DNA of 64,000 bases from Fontibacillus panacisegetis (GTDB lineage Bacteria; Bacillota; Bacilli; Paenibacillales; Paenibacillaceae), in NCBI RefSeq assembly GCF_900102215.1, contig NZ_FNBG01000005.1, positions 1 to 64,000 on the forward strand, in the 5' to 3' direction. Under the pieces are notes generated by a model. That model saw only the letters and a program-made list of their open reading frames with translations. It made no database searches and was not told where the DNA came from. Both the position numbers and the translations under genes were made by a program. Positions 40,065 through 48,544 of the stretch are shown here, piece after piece; position 1 is the stretch's first letter, and each line of letters opens with the position of its first letter.

Positions 40065-40913
40065 ATGAACAAACCACAAATATTCAACAATCAAATTTTT
40101 GGTGATCTACCTGTACTCATTGTAGAAGGAACTGAATGGTTCGGAGGGACGGAAGCTGCGCGATCATTATCATTCTCTGATCCGCACAAAGCAATCCAAA
40201 ATCACGTTGAGGAGGATGATTCGACGATCCATCCAGTGGGGGTAACGACAGGGAAAAAGACGGACGGTAGCGATGCTGTCCAAACTGTTCAAAAGAAGTT
40301 TATTAATGAATCCGGTCTATACAGTCTGATCTTCGGAGCAGCCAGACAAGGCAATAATCCAGAAATTCAAGCTAAAGCTAGGGAATTTAAGCAGTGGGTA
40401 ACATCCCAAATCCTCCCGACCATCCGGCGAACCGGTGGCTATGTTTCGAATGATGATCAGTTCATGGAAACCTATTTGCCTTTCGCCGATGAGCAGACCC
40501 GCAGTCTGTTCCGTTCAACTCTGGTTACGGTCCGGCAGCAGAATGAGTTGATCAAGGAGCAGCGTGCTGAGATCGATCATAAGGAGAATGTGATTGTTGG
40601 GCTGGTGGATGATATCGACCTTGCAGCCAAGCGCCAGGTATTGAACCGGGTTGTTCGCAAGGCAGGGAATGACAAGGTACAGCTCCGCTGGAATGAACTG
40701 TATCGGCAGTTTGAAATGAAGTACCACCTGAACCTGAAGAGCAAGCTGGAGTCCTATAACGAGAGCCATAAGCCTAAGTTGAAGAACAAGCTGGATTACA
40801 TCGACAAGGTCATGGACAAGCTGCCCCAGCTTTACGAGATTGCCTGCAAGATATACGAGGCTGACGTAAAGGAACTGGTTGCTGAGCTATATGAACTGCA
40901 AGGGGCCAATTAG
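40065..40913 (+). CDS. Phage antirepressor (BRO-N plus ORF6C-type C-terminus)
   Basis: A 282-aa protein. N-terminal BRO domain (GDLPVLIVEGTEWFGGTEAA, FINESGLYSLIFGAARQG, FKQWVTSQILPTIRRTGGYV) and a helical C-terminal half (LNRVVRKAGNDKVQLRWNEL, YRQFEMKYHLNL) of the ORF6C/KilA-C type. It would counter the repressor during induction. GAGAGGAGAACGCAA precedes the ATG. Confidence 0.88.
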   Translation: MNKPQIFNNQIFGDLPVLIVEGTEWFGGTEAARSLSFSDPHKAIQNHVEEDDSTIHPVGVTTGKKTDGSDAVQTVQKKFINESGLYSLIFGAARQGNNPEIQAKAREFKQWVTSQILPTIRRTGGYVSNDDQFMETYLPFADEQTRSLFRSTLVTVRQQNELIKEQRAEIDHKENVIVGLVDDIDLAAKRQVLNRVVRKAGNDKVQLRWNELYRQFEMKYHLNLKSKLESYNESHKPKLKNKLDYIDKVMDKLPQLYEIACKIYEADVKELVAELYELQGAN

Positions 40914-40930
40914 CCAGAAAGGAGTTCACT

Positions 40931-41482
40931 ATGCAAAAACAAGGATTAAGCCTGAAGCAGGCCCGAGTCAATCTCGGCTACAGCATCGAGCAAGTGGCTC
41001 AATTAACAGGTATTCCCACCCATGAGATCAGCGCATGTGAGGACAACAGCAGCAAGGCCGATGCTTATCAAGTTCATGCGCTTCTGAAGCTGTATAAGAT
41101 TGACCTGGCTCACATCGATTTGAATCCAGTACAGAGTGTGGAAAGATCGCAGGATTTAAAGGGTAACTTGGAACTGACGTGCATTAAGAAGCGGATCAAG
41201 TTGGAGAATAAGCATTTTCCTGATGGAATGTACCCGAAGGATATCAAGTTGATGGATGATGTTCAGGATCTGCTGCAGCAAGCATATCAAGTAGGGGCCG
41301 GTTCACCGGAAGACTCTCAAACTTGGTTCAATCAAGCTGCATTCGGATATGCGATCTTGGCGGCCGAGCGTGTCGGTCTCAGCGAAAACGATATTCATCG
41401 GCTAGTCCGGGTAATGAACAGCCAGTTCGATATGAAGACATTGGAGGAAGCATTGGAGCATTATCGCAGATCGCCTTATTGA
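40931..41482 (+). CDS. XRE-type regulator, 183 aa
   Basis: N-terminal helix-turn-helix (LSLKQARVNLGYSIEQVAQL, IPTHEISACEDN) of the Cro/C1 type, then a helical domain without a clear family. It starts 17 bp after the antirepressor with AGAAAGGAG, in one early operon. Possibly a second switch protein. Confidence 0.65.
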   Translation: MQKQGLSLKQARVNLGYSIEQVAQLTGIPTHEISACEDNSSKADAYQVHALLKLYKIDLAHIDLNPVQSVERSQDLKGNLELTCIKKRIKLENKHFPDGMYPKDIKLMDDVQDLLQQAYQVGAGSPEDSQTWFNQAAFGYAILAAERVGLSENDIHRLVRVMNSQFDMKTLEEALEHYRRSPY

Positions 41483-41622
41483 TTCTTAGCTCTAATTCGC
41501 AACTACGAAGTCACGGAATAGATGGCGTTACAGTTATCGGCTCCATTGTATCCCTAAGTACTATGTATTTCTAAAAAGCTACTCGGAAGTTTTGAAATTC
41601 AGATTAGAAAGGAAGATAGCGC

Positions 41623-41736
41623 ATGTACACATCAGAAGAACGCGAAACTACAGCGGTTTTTGACTACGTGAGCAATAATTTGGTTGATTTACACCTGCGT
41701 TCCACGGCATATGACAAAGCTTCGGAAGATCGCTAA
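41623..41736 (+). CDS. Small protein, 37 aa
   Basis: MYTSEERETTAVFDYVSNNL then VDLHLRSTAYDKASEDR, with AGAAAGGAAGATAGCGC as SD. It overlaps the next frame (41711), so the two may be coupled or may be halves of a frameshifted gene. Not recognised. Confidence 0.5.
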   Translation: MYTSEERETTAVFDYVSNNLVDLHLRSTAYDKASEDR

Positions 41737-41914
41737 ACCAATTTGGGAAGAGATTACCGACGGGAAAGTCACAGCAGCCAAATGGGAGCTCAAGGGCAGT
41801 CAGGTCATTTTTGCTAACGAGAGAGTTTCAAATCTGAGCCCTGAACAAAAGGAAGTTGCTAGGTTGAGAATGAAAGAACGGCAAGCAAAACGTGGCTTGG
41901 AAGTTACAAATTAG
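41711..41914 (+). CDS. Small protein, 67 aa
   Basis: MTKLRKIAKPIWEEITDGKV ... NLSPEQKEVARLRMKERQAK: basic and helical at the end. No SD before ATG 41711; coupling to the overlapping gene at 41623 is likely. Unknown function. Confidence 0.45.
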   Translation: MTKLRKIAKPIWEEITDGKVTAAKWELKGSQVIFANERVSNLSPEQKEVARLRMKERQAKRGLEVTN

Positions 41915-41947
41915 CACTTATATCTCGATTTGAGGAGGTAAGGAACA

Positions 41948-42154
41948 ATGTCTCTTTCTGAGAAGAACTTATTAACTGTTAAAGAAGCTCGTTCTGAATT
42001 ATTCGATAATGCCATTTCTGAATACAAGCTTTATGAAATGCTTCGCCAAGGAGAATTGCCCGCGGTAAAAGTAGGAGCAAAATACCTTCTTCGCCGGAGC
42101 TCGATCATTGAATGGATGGCAGCTCAAGAACAAAGCGCTCTCGCTGGAAAGTAG
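41948..42154 (+). CDS. Helix-turn-helix (excisionase-type) protein
   Basis: A 68-aa protein: NLLTVKEARSELFDNAISEY, KLYEMLRQGELPAVKVGAKY then LLRRSSIIEWM, the HTH_17 form used by excisionases and small regulators. GAGGAGGTAAGGAAC precedes the ATG. It is the best candidate for the excisionase of island 2, but it lies far from the integrase. Confidence 0.75.
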   Translation: MSLSEKNLLTVKEARSELFDNAISEYKLYEMLRQGELPAVKVGAKYLLRRSSIIEWMAAQEQSALAGK

Positions 42155-42161
42155 GTCTTAT

Positions 42162-42431
42162 ATGAACATCAAACGTACCGTAACCCTTCGCCTGCTGCAG
42201 CTTATCCGCGATCTGACCAACAAAGCCGCTGAGTTTGAAGGTGTAGGAATTAAGCTGGCCGCCACGGATGAACTGATTGAGCAAGTCGCTTCAACGCTCT
42301 TTGAAATCAATGGCATTGTTCCAGCGGCCGCTGGTCCGCTGTATATTTCCTTATCAGATTACTCGAGCGGAGCTATTGAAGCAGCTGACTTTATGAGCTT
42401 AATGCATGGACAGGCGGTGAGTCTGCAATGA
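42162..42431 (+). CDS. Element protein, 89 aa
   Basis: MNIKRTVTLRLLQLIRDLTN ... LFEINGIVPAAAGPLYISLS. Not recognised. ATG 42162 lies just after the HTH gene stop; its last bases overlap the next gene start. Part of a run of tightly packed early genes. Confidence 0.55.
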   Translation: MNIKRTVTLRLLQLIRDLTNKAAEFEGVGIKLAATDELIEQVASTLFEINGIVPAAAGPLYISLSDYSSGAIEAADFMSLMHGQAVSLQ

Positions 42432-42727
42432 ACGACAAGGCAGATATTGCAATCCCATTATTGATTGCTTCTGAGCATTTACTTAGGGTGGCCCGGGATG
42501 TGGAAAGCAGAGCGGATCGGGATTCGGAAAGTAATCAGGTCTATCACATAATTGATGCCATCGATCGTGAAGTGCTCATGACCTATGGGATTAATGTTGA
42601 CGAATTGGTCCCTGTGGGTGTTGATGCTGCACTCGGCATAATTTTCAATTATCGCAATGAGGAATTGACGATTAGTGAGTGTCTGAATCAGTTGGAGAAA
42701 TTTGCTGCTCAGGCATGTAGGGGGTGA
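42428..42727 (+). CDS. Element protein, 99 aa
   Basis: A helical acidic protein (IAIPLLIASEHLLRVARDVE ... NEELTISECLNQLEKFAAQA). ATG 42428 overlaps the previous stop. It shares a form (short helical, with a C-terminal (I/L)xECLxxLE/xIAE segment) with the next product, so the two may be distant copies. Function unknown. Confidence 0.55.
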   Translation: MNDKADIAIPLLIASEHLLRVARDVESRADRDSESNQVYHIIDAIDREVLMTYGINVDELVPVGVDAALGIIFNYRNEELTISECLNQLEKFAAQACRG

Positions 42728-42732
42728 GTTCA

Positions 42733-43011
42733 TTGAATGAAATTGCAAGAAAGGCTGGTCGTGATCTACTCGAGACAACGAAAAAGCTTTGCCAGTTGAA
42801 TAACGTGATTCGCTCTGAACCGATCGAAGGGATAATCGATGACATGGACAGGATTGTATATGAACTTCTTGACATTCAACTTGATTCCTTTCCGTGCCCT
42901 GATTGTATTCATGAAACGGTTCATGCTTATCATTCCGGAGAAATCGGAATCGATGAATGTCTAGATTATATCGCCGAGCTAAAAGAAGAGCTTCTGGAGG
43001 ATAGAAGGTGA
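42733..43011 (+). CDS. Element protein, 92 aa
   Basis: A helical acidic protein ending GEIGIDECLDYIAELKEELL, echoing TISECLNQLEKFAAQ of the gene before. CPDCIH gives one possible metal pair. TTG 42733 is preferred because GGGGG lies eight bases upstream; GTG 42724 lies at the SD. Confidence 0.5.
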   Translation: MNEIARKAGRDLLETTKKLCQLNNVIRSEPIEGIIDDMDRIVYELLDIQLDSFPCPDCIHETVHAYHSGEIGIDECLDYIAELKEELLEDRR

Positions 43012-43016
43012 GGTGA

Positions 43017-43424
43017 ATGGCAAGCGCAAAATCAAAGGTTCAGAAATTAAAAGCAAAGGACTATGGATTCAAGCCATTCCAGAAGATGCCTGGAACCCAG
43101 CAGAAGAAATTCCACAAGTTTCATGAATCGCTGTTTGAATCGCCCGCATGGAATGACTTAACTATCCATTCCAAAATGCTCTACATCGAGATGAGCCGCA
43201 AATTCAACGGTACAAATGAAAATGAAATCTTGTTTCTCCAAAAGGAAGGCATTCAGATCATGGGCAAGAACACGTTCCACAAGTGTATCAAGCAACTTGA
43301 AGATCATGGATTCATTGATTATGTGCAGCGGAATAAGTATAACTGCCTTGCAAACGTGTATGGACTCAGCACACGATGGCACACGTTCATTCCTGAACAG
43401 ACTGGAAAGTCCGATAGCTCATAA
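43017..43424 (+). CDS. Replication initiator, winged-helix N-terminal domain
   Basis: A 135-aa protein with a winged helix of the phage replisome-organiser type (FHESLFESPAWNDLTIHSKM then LYIEMSRKFNGTN, EGIQIMGKNTFHKCIKQLED then HGFIDYV). Full-size members carry a repeat linker and a C-terminal domain; here two stops follow at 43422-43427, yet the repeat DNA continues past them as iterons. Either a short natural form or a truncated one. GAAGGTGAGGTGA precedes the ATG. Confidence 0.7.
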   Translation: MASAKSKVQKLKAKDYGFKPFQKMPGTQQKKFHKFHESLFESPAWNDLTIHSKMLYIEMSRKFNGTNENEILFLQKEGIQIMGKNTFHKCIKQLEDHGFIDYVQRNKYNCLANVYGLSTRWHTFIPEQTGKSDSS

Positions 43425-43448
43425 TAGTGCAACTGAAATTTTTTACGA

Positions 43449-43636
43449 GTCACCAATCAGTGACACAATGTGTCTTCAATTTGCGACACTAAACCTTACA
43501 TGAGGACTCAAATAGTGGTTTTTGTGTCTTCAATTAGTGACACGTGTAAATCCCATCTTCCCTTACTGCGTATGGGCTGGACGGCATTTTTTGAAATTAT
43601 CCTAATTCTCTGTTTTGTGTCTTCAATTAGTGACAT
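43449..43636. repeat. Iterons, likely replication origin of island 2
   Basis: TGTCTTCAATTAGTGACAC at 43525 (43618 reads the same except the last base), TGTCTTCAATTTGCGACAC at 43471 and AGTCACCAATCAGTGACAC at 43449. The last is a palindrome (GTCAC...GTGAC). They sit just after the initiator, as expected for an origin. Confidence 0.65.
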
Positions 43637-43800
43637 CTTTATATATTACCATCCCATAGGGCATTTTACGGCTTCTTAGAGGGGGTGAGGCAATGAAATG
43701 AAGGGTGGAAATAAAAGCGGCCCGACCGGCATAAAAAAAGCTCTTCCAAAGTGGAAAAGCGGTCTCGACAACCACAATTCTACCACAGGAGGGCTCGAAA

Positions 43801-44094
43801 ATGCCACCACTTGATAAAAAGACGGAAGAAACGGTCGTTTCGCTTCTCAGTGAGGTCAATTTAGCGCTTTTTCTGGAACGTTCGAATGACCAGGTAAGTC
43901 GAATTCTGGAGCTTGTTGAAAAAATGCCGGAGCTTGAGCGGGAAGTTATCACTCGTAGGTATCTTAGTGTGAATGCTAATTATACCAGTCATCAGGAGAT
44001 TTACCGCGGCATGGGCATATCCAGCCCGTTTTATACAAAAATTCGGCGTTCGGCCATCGGAAAAATTGCTGCAGAGTTTGGGAGCTTGTCTTAG
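43801..44094 (+). CDS. Sigma-region-4-like regulator, 97 aa
   Basis: A helical protein with MPELEREVITRRYLSVNANY then TSHQEIYRGMGIS and FYTKIRRSAIGKIA, like sigma-70 region 4 and short ArpU relatives. AGGAGGGCTCGAAA precedes the ATG. It and the next gene probably control the rest of the element. Confidence 0.6.
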   Translation: MPPLDKKTEETVVSLLSEVNLALFLERSNDQVSRILELVEKMPELEREVITRRYLSVNANYTSHQEIYRGMGISSPFYTKIRRSAIGKIAAEFGSLS

Positions 44095-44187
44095 GGGAGG
44101 TGAATACCGGCAAAGGGTAAAAGAAAAGCACCCTTGGTAGGATGCGGATCAGACAAGTCCATTCTACCGCAAAAAGGGGTTGTTGTC

Positions 44188-44655
44188 ATGAAATCTATAG
44201 ATAGATTGTCTGCTGCTGTTAAGAAAGAGATTAAGAGGACGTTGGAAGAGTTGCTGGAGCGGTACCATCTGTCAAAATACACGCTATTCAAGGCTCGTGA
44301 ATCAAACATCACAACTAGCTATTCGGACAGACCAAATGGGCCAACAAACGTGATTAGCGACCCGACAGCTCGGATTGCAGTGTATAACGTGGATGAACCA
44401 GCTCGCCGTAAAGCCTTCTGTGAGCAGGTAGAACAGGCAGTAAGCCAGCTTCCAGAGAAGGAACGGTTCTTGATTACTGAACGCTACATGCAGCGTGATC
44501 TTCCCTATGACTTTGTGGTCTATGAAATGAGGATGGACCCACCGATCGGGGATAGAACCTACGATAAAATGAGAACTCGAGCCTTTACCCTACTCGCCTT
44601 AATGTTCGGTCTGGAGATCGAGGGGCTTGAGCAGTTCTATAAAAAAACCATATGA
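44188..44655 (+). CDS. ArpU-family late regulator
   Basis: A 155-aa protein with the ArpU pattern: LEELLERYHLSKYTLFKARE, RKAFCEQVEQAVSQLPEKER, LITERYMQRDLPYDFVVYEM. ArpU-type proteins switch on packaging and lysis genes in Gram-positive phages. ATG 44188 is chosen from AGGGGTTGTTGTC; an earlier frame extension lacks an SD. In a satellite it could respond to, or mimic, helper-phage control. Confidence 0.78.
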   Translation: MKSIDRLSAAVKKEIKRTLEELLERYHLSKYTLFKARESNITTSYSDRPNGPTNVISDPTARIAVYNVDEPARRKAFCEQVEQAVSQLPEKERFLITERYMQRDLPYDFVVYEMRMDPPIGDRTYDKMRTRAFTLLALMFGLEIEGLEQFYKKTI

Positions 44656-44670
44656 AAAGGATGATAAACC

Positions 44671-45171
44671 ATGAAAAAATTGAGCGAACTGGCACCAAAG
44701 ATTGTTGAAAAGGAAACCGGCAAGGAGATTACTTTTGAAGAGTTTTTAGAAGGTCAATCCGGGAACGGCGAACTATATTCCCCTTTGATCGGCAAGATGC
44801 TTATAAGCGCCTCAGACCCGGAAACAGGCTGGATAGAAGCGGATGATCTCCTTGCTCCAATTGCTCGCGAGATCATCTTGGAAGCAGTGCAGTTGGATAA
44901 TAAGGGAATTTATCGCAAGCTGGTAGCTGCCCTCCATGATGCTTGGCAGTCGCTTTGCTTTCAGCCAGAGGTAGCTGATGGGATTGCAAGGGAATATCTT
45001 CTCAATGAATCGGCTCCGGACTATGAAGCTCAGGCGAAGGCTCTGGCAGAGGATATGGCATACACCAAGACAGTTGTAAAAGTCTTTGAACCAGTCTCAA
45101 CCGGTGGGTTCCGTGCGGTGGTTGGTTATCCGGTGGGTGTGCAGGAAGGTGACAGCCATGTCGCTGAATGA
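44671..45171 (+). CDS. Element protein, 166 aa (paralogue 1)
   Basis: Helical, acidic; NGELYSPLIGKMLISAS, ADDLLAPIAREIILEAVQ, GIYRKLVAALHDAWQSL. The protein at 46163 has the same order (SGEIYESYFSTILETAL, AYEILAPIASELLRF, EIYRLLLLDIKKAHDRLL), so they are diverged copies. SD is AAAAGGATGATAAACC, nearly the same as that of the second copy. Function unknown. Confidence 0.55.
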   Translation: MKKLSELAPKIVEKETGKEITFEEFLEGQSGNGELYSPLIGKMLISASDPETGWIEADDLLAPIAREIILEAVQLDNKGIYRKLVAALHDAWQSLCFQPEVADGIAREYLLNESAPDYEAQAKALAEDMAYTKTVVKVFEPVSTGGFRAVVGYPVGVQEGDSHVAE

Positions 45172-45286
45172 GCTGGCCAGACTGTGGCGGGATCGCAGCC
45201 CCCTGCAGCATCGGGTGATTCTTTGGAATTTGGAGAGACAGGAACGCGGATATTCCCCTGCTAGCCGCGATGGTCACGATCAATAA
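45158..45286 (+). CDS. Small protein, 42 aa
   Basis: MSLNELARLWRDRSPLQHRV then ILWNLERQERGYSPASRDGH. ATG 45158 overlaps the previous stop, and its TAA overlaps the next ATG at 45286, so it is translated in series. Not recognised. Confidence 0.5.
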   Translation: MSLNELARLWRDRSPLQHRVILWNLERQERGYSPASRDGHDQ

Positions 45287-46100
45287 TGTACTGCGTGATT
45301 CAGAAGGTACAGAACAAACGGCCCGATCCCGATGCTGCTTACAAAGAAATACTGTCTGATGAGCAAGAGGTTTTCTTCGACTCCAAACACCGCATTAAAT
45401 ACAGCTATCGGTATAGCTACGAACGGTTTGAGCGCCCAATTCGCGACGCTTACAAGATAAGTATTCATGAAAGCAGCCGGGAAAATGGAAAAGTGAAAAA
45501 GCGCCAATGGTCGATTTGTACGTTGGGTTATTATGACCTAGCTACATCCCGGCTCAAGGATCTGATCGATCCTCAAGTTTTTCACAGCAGGCTGCTGGAA
45601 TTAGGAATCACGGAGCGTCAGTTGATGGAAATGATCCATCAAAAGCTTGATCCAATCATCGCTGTTATCAAAGCTGAGTTTGAAGCCACTGAGGAATATC
45701 GTGCTATTGAGTATCAGAAAAAGCAATTGAAAGCCTGGCGCCTTAGAAAAACGGTATTCAAAAAGTCACATGGCGTGGATTATACTGCTTCGATTTCTTC
45801 AATAACCCAAAGGACTACGAATACGAATGGAATCTGCGAGATGCCTATGACAGGAAGAAACGTCAGGAGGCGCGGGAGCGGGAAGCTCAGGAAGAGGAGA
45901 AACGAAAACAGAGTAACTACTACAGTAACTACAGTTGCACGCCCCCTTCCTACTCTTTACAGAAATATACGGATGCGGAAAAGTCCATACTGAAGAAATT
46001 TTATCGTCATCTGGCCAAATCCTTTCACCCTGATATTGCTCAGGATGATGGAGAAATGATGAAGCTGATCATCAAGCTTAAGGAAGAGTGGGGATTATAA
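45286..46100 (+). pseudogene. J-domain protein, frameshifted
   Basis: The first frame runs from ATG 45286 through SYRYSYERFERPIRDAYKIS to HGVDY. One missing T near 45781-45783 (GATTATAC where GATTATTAC is expected) shifts it. The other frame continues CFDFFNNPKDYEYEWNLRDA and ends KKFYRHLAKSFHPDIAQDDG ... LKEEWGL (stop 46098-46100), with the HPD motif of a J domain at the C-terminus. The restored protein would be about 270 aa. Such phage proteins may recruit host DnaK. A sequence error is possible. Confidence 0.75.
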
Positions 46101-46162
46101 AAGTTCGTCAACTGAAGATTCAATGAATGACACCATATACCCAAATGAAAAGGATGATGAAA

Positions 46163-46648
46163 ATGAGTAAATTGAGAGAAGTAATTGCCCCAATGCTGGC
46201 TGAATCTGGTGAAAAAACCTTTGAGGATTATATGATCCCTTTTTCGAATAGCGGTGAGATATATGAGTCATATTTCTCCACTATTCTGGAGACCGCTTTG
46301 CAAACAAAACATGGTCAGGATGATGCTTATGAAATTCTTGCTCCAATTGCTTCTGAACTTTTGAGATTTACTAAGGATGACCAGCCGGAGATTTATCGAT
46401 TGCTGTTATTGGACATTAAAAAGGCACATGATCGATTACTGGCATGCCAGGAGCGCAAGGAAGTCGTAATTGACTTGAACCTTGATTCGGATGAAGTAGC
46501 ACAGTCCAAGTTCAAGAGCATTAATAACGATTTGGACAACGGTTGGATTCTCGAAGTGTACGAAGACCGATTTGAAGAGTCAGGACGTGTTCGTGCTGTA
46601 CTGCTACGAGTAGTCAAATTCCAGGGTGATGCCCATGAACGCAACTGA
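46163..46648 (+). CDS. Element protein, 161 aa (paralogue 2)
   Basis: A copy of the gene at 44671 in the N-terminal 110 residues; the C-terminus (VVIDLNLDSDEVAQSKFKSI, SGRVRAVLLRVVKFQGD) is different. ATG 46163 with AAAAGGATGATGAAA. Unknown role. Confidence 0.55.
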   Translation: MSKLREVIAPMLAESGEKTFEDYMIPFSNSGEIYESYFSTILETALQTKHGQDDAYEILAPIASELLRFTKDDQPEIYRLLLLDIKKAHDRLLACQERKEVVIDLNLDSDEVAQSKFKSINNDLDNGWILEVYEDRFEESGRVRAVLLRVVKFQGDAHERN

Positions 46649-46838
46649 TAACCTTTGCTCTAATTGCAAAATACTTCTCCCCGGTTCTGCCTCCCGTTAT
46701 TACACGGAAGACGGTACTGCAATCGATGCTGAGAAATTGCTTGAAGGCATACGGGAGTTGGGAGCTGATACTACAGAGATCGAAGCATATTTGAACAGCT
46801 TGGATACGGGAGAGGATTGTCATGGGAAGCTTTATTGA
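46635..46838 (+). CDS. Small protein with a CxxC pair, 67 aa
   Basis: MNATDNLCSNCKILLPGSAS: one Cys pair that may bind a metal with DCHG near the end. ATG 46635 overlaps the previous gene. Not recognised. Confidence 0.5.
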   Translation: MNATDNLCSNCKILLPGSASRYYTEDGTAIDAEKLLEGIRELGADTTEIEAYLNSLDTGEDCHGKLY

Positions 46839-47013
46839 TGCCTTGGCCGAACTGAACGGTCATAGCCGACAAGAAGTGCTGCACGTATTTCAATCCTGTG
46901 CTACCACAGATCCGGATCGTCCAGATGCTCGCCTAAGCATAGAACTGACTGATGTGGAGAAAGCATTGGGGATGCCTCCAGGGTGCTTTAGAATTGCAAT
47001 TGGGAGAGCATAA
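46822..47013 (+). CDS. Small protein, 63 aa
   Basis: MGSFIDALAELNGHSRQEVL ... LTDVEKALGMPPGCFRIAIG. GGGAGAGGATTGTC precedes the ATG, inside the end of the previous gene. Unknown. Confidence 0.5.
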   Translation: MGSFIDALAELNGHSRQEVLHVFQSCATTDPDRPDARLSIELTDVEKALGMPPGCFRIAIGRA

Positions 47014-47103
47014 GACGCTGTAGGTAGTATGACAGGGTTATCGCCTGTCAATAGGAAATTCCTATTAATGAAGTCACGTTTATTGGGAAAGGCGGTGAGA
47101 AAA

Positions 47104-47439
47104 ATGCAAACTGAGAGTTATGGCGAAGTGGCCCGGCCGCCTCCCAATTATGGGAATTTAAATGCAGGTCAACTTCGTAGGTATCTCAATGAAATGAGAA
47201 AGGTGGATAACATGAGCAATCCGCAGGAAATTGAAAAAATGAAGATTGAAGCTCAACGTCTCACCGCTTTAGAGTTGCTTCGAACTTCCGAAAACAGTCA
47301 CTTTATCGATGCCGGCATAGTTTCTGGTGAAGCTGCTGGTGATGTAGCTTTGAAAATTGTCAACGAAGCCATTGAAGAAGAAAAATCAATTGAAATGATG
47401 GTGGAAGAAGCTAAAAGAATTATTGCAAGCAGAGGGTAA
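47104..47439 (+). CDS. Element protein, 111 aa
   Basis: MQTESYGEVARPPPNYGNLN, then LNAGQLRRYLNEMRKVD and a helical tail (EAIEEEKSIEMMVEEAKRII). ATG 47104 follows AGGCGGTGAGAAA; in-frame starts up to 47029 are possible. Unknown. Confidence 0.5.
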   Translation: MQTESYGEVARPPPNYGNLNAGQLRRYLNEMRKVDNMSNPQEIEKMKIEAQRLTALELLRTSENSHFIDAGIVSGEAAGDVALKIVNEAIEEEKSIEMMVEEAKRIIASRG

Positions 47440-47496
47440 CCCTAATAGCTCAATTTCTCTGCCCATTGAAATAATAATTTATTAGGAGTGATATTC

Positions 47497-48144
47497 ATGT
47501 TTGAGAAGAAAACTTTGCAGCAGCATATCAATGAATTTACACGCAAGGTAGATTCCAGGGAGTCGAAAATCCATTCAAAGATCAGAGAGCTTGGAGAGCA
47601 AGCCGCATCCATTCAATCTCAAATCAAATTGCAGGCTGATAAAATTGTAGAGCTCGAGTTGAACAGCGGAAGTCCGGAACAGATTGATGCAGCGAAGAAA
47701 TCCAATCGTGAGTTGCGCCTTCAATTGGATGAGCTTCAAGATTCAATCGTTGGCTATCAGAATCAATTAGAACGTGACCCTTCCCTGTATGCCAAAGATT
47801 TAGAGGGCATTAGACAAGCTGCAAATAAGGCTGCTGCAGATCGAAAAAGGGAAATGGAAAAGCTTAGTTCAACGGTAGATGATAAGAAGGCTCAAATTCA
47901 AGCATTAGAAAAAGAGCTGGCGCAAGTTAGACATGAATGGAATGTCTTGTATCATCATGATGATTACTACACTTTCAGTTCGATGCTTTCTTACATCGAT
48001 CCCCGCGTCACTAAATTAGATCATTCAAAAAAGGAGCAATTCCTTAAAGATTGGTTGTCTGGCTCATCTTCACTCGAAAGATACTTTAAAGAACAGCCAC
48101 TGTCACATCAAGGTATTCAAAGAACAGTGATACCAAGGCAATAG
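47497..48144 (+). CDS. Coiled-coil protein, 215 aa
   Basis: Long heptad-rich helices span about residues 5-155 (QSQIKLQADKIVELELNSGS, KLSSTVDDKKAQIQALEKEL). The C-terminal 60 residues are compact (YTFSSMLSYIDPRVTKLDHS). TTAGGAGTGATATTC precedes ATG 47497. Possibly a scaffold or capsid-size factor; pure guess from shape. Confidence 0.6.
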   Translation: MFEKKTLQQHINEFTRKVDSRESKIHSKIRELGEQAASIQSQIKLQADKIVELELNSGSPEQIDAAKKSNRELRLQLDELQDSIVGYQNQLERDPSLYAKDLEGIRQAANKAAADRKREMEKLSSTVDDKKAQIQALEKELAQVRHEWNVLYHHDDYYTFSSMLSYIDPRVTKLDHSKKEQFLKDWLSGSSSLERYFKEQPLSHQGIQRTVIPRQ

Positions 48145-48192
48145 AAATTGTTAAAGGCTTCATAGGGCCTGAGGTAAAGGAGGAAACAGCTA

Positions 48193-48381
48193 ATGGCATC
48201 GACACGTGAGCAGAAAGATGTCTCTCGTAAGAGTTTTGCGCAATGGAAAGCCAGAAACATGAAACGGTTAGCTAGCGGACCGCGGCACCGTGGCTATCCC
48301 AGTAGGAAAGAGCTTGAGGATCAGCATCAGCCTGCATCGAAATTATCTTCCAAACGTTCTTTGGGTCCTTCTGGGAGTTAA
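48193..48381 (+). CDS. Small basic protein, 62 aa
   Basis: MASTREQKDVSRKSFAQWKA then RNMKRLASGPRHRGYPSRKE: strongly basic. AAAGGAGGAAACAGCTA precedes the ATG. It ends 8 bp before the 28-bp repeat. A DNA-binding role is guessed only from charge. Confidence 0.6.
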   Translation: MASTREQKDVSRKSFAQWKARNMKRLASGPRHRGYPSRKELEDQHQPASKLSSKRSLGPSGS

Positions 48382-48388
48382 AATTGAC

Positions 48389-48416
48389 TGCGGGTGCGCG
48401 TGACCCCGAAATGGCG
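48389..48416. repeat. 28-bp direct repeat, copy 1
   Basis: Identical to 53415-53442. It contains GGGT-GCGCGTG-ACCC, a dyad with GC-rich centre reminiscent of phage cos or pac sites. The flanks are also similar for about 40 bp on each side. Confidence 0.85.
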
Positions 48417-48437
48417 CTAGATTTTAATTAAAAAAAC

Positions 48438-48544
48438 CACTTTCGCTTTCCTTTACAATTTTTTTGAAGAGATGGCCGGAAAAAATCACTTCGAATTAAG
48501 TCGTCAAGTGATTCCGGCCTTCTTCCATATCAAAAGCGAAAGTG
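48438..48544. repeat. Long nested inverted repeat
   Basis: Outer arms CACTTTCGCTTT / AAAGCGAAAGTG (12 bp), inner GGCCGGAA / TTCCGGCC (8 bp), innermost TCACTT / AAGTGA. As RNA this makes a rod of about 107 nt. The second repeat copy is followed by a like structure (53472-53569). Confidence 0.8.
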
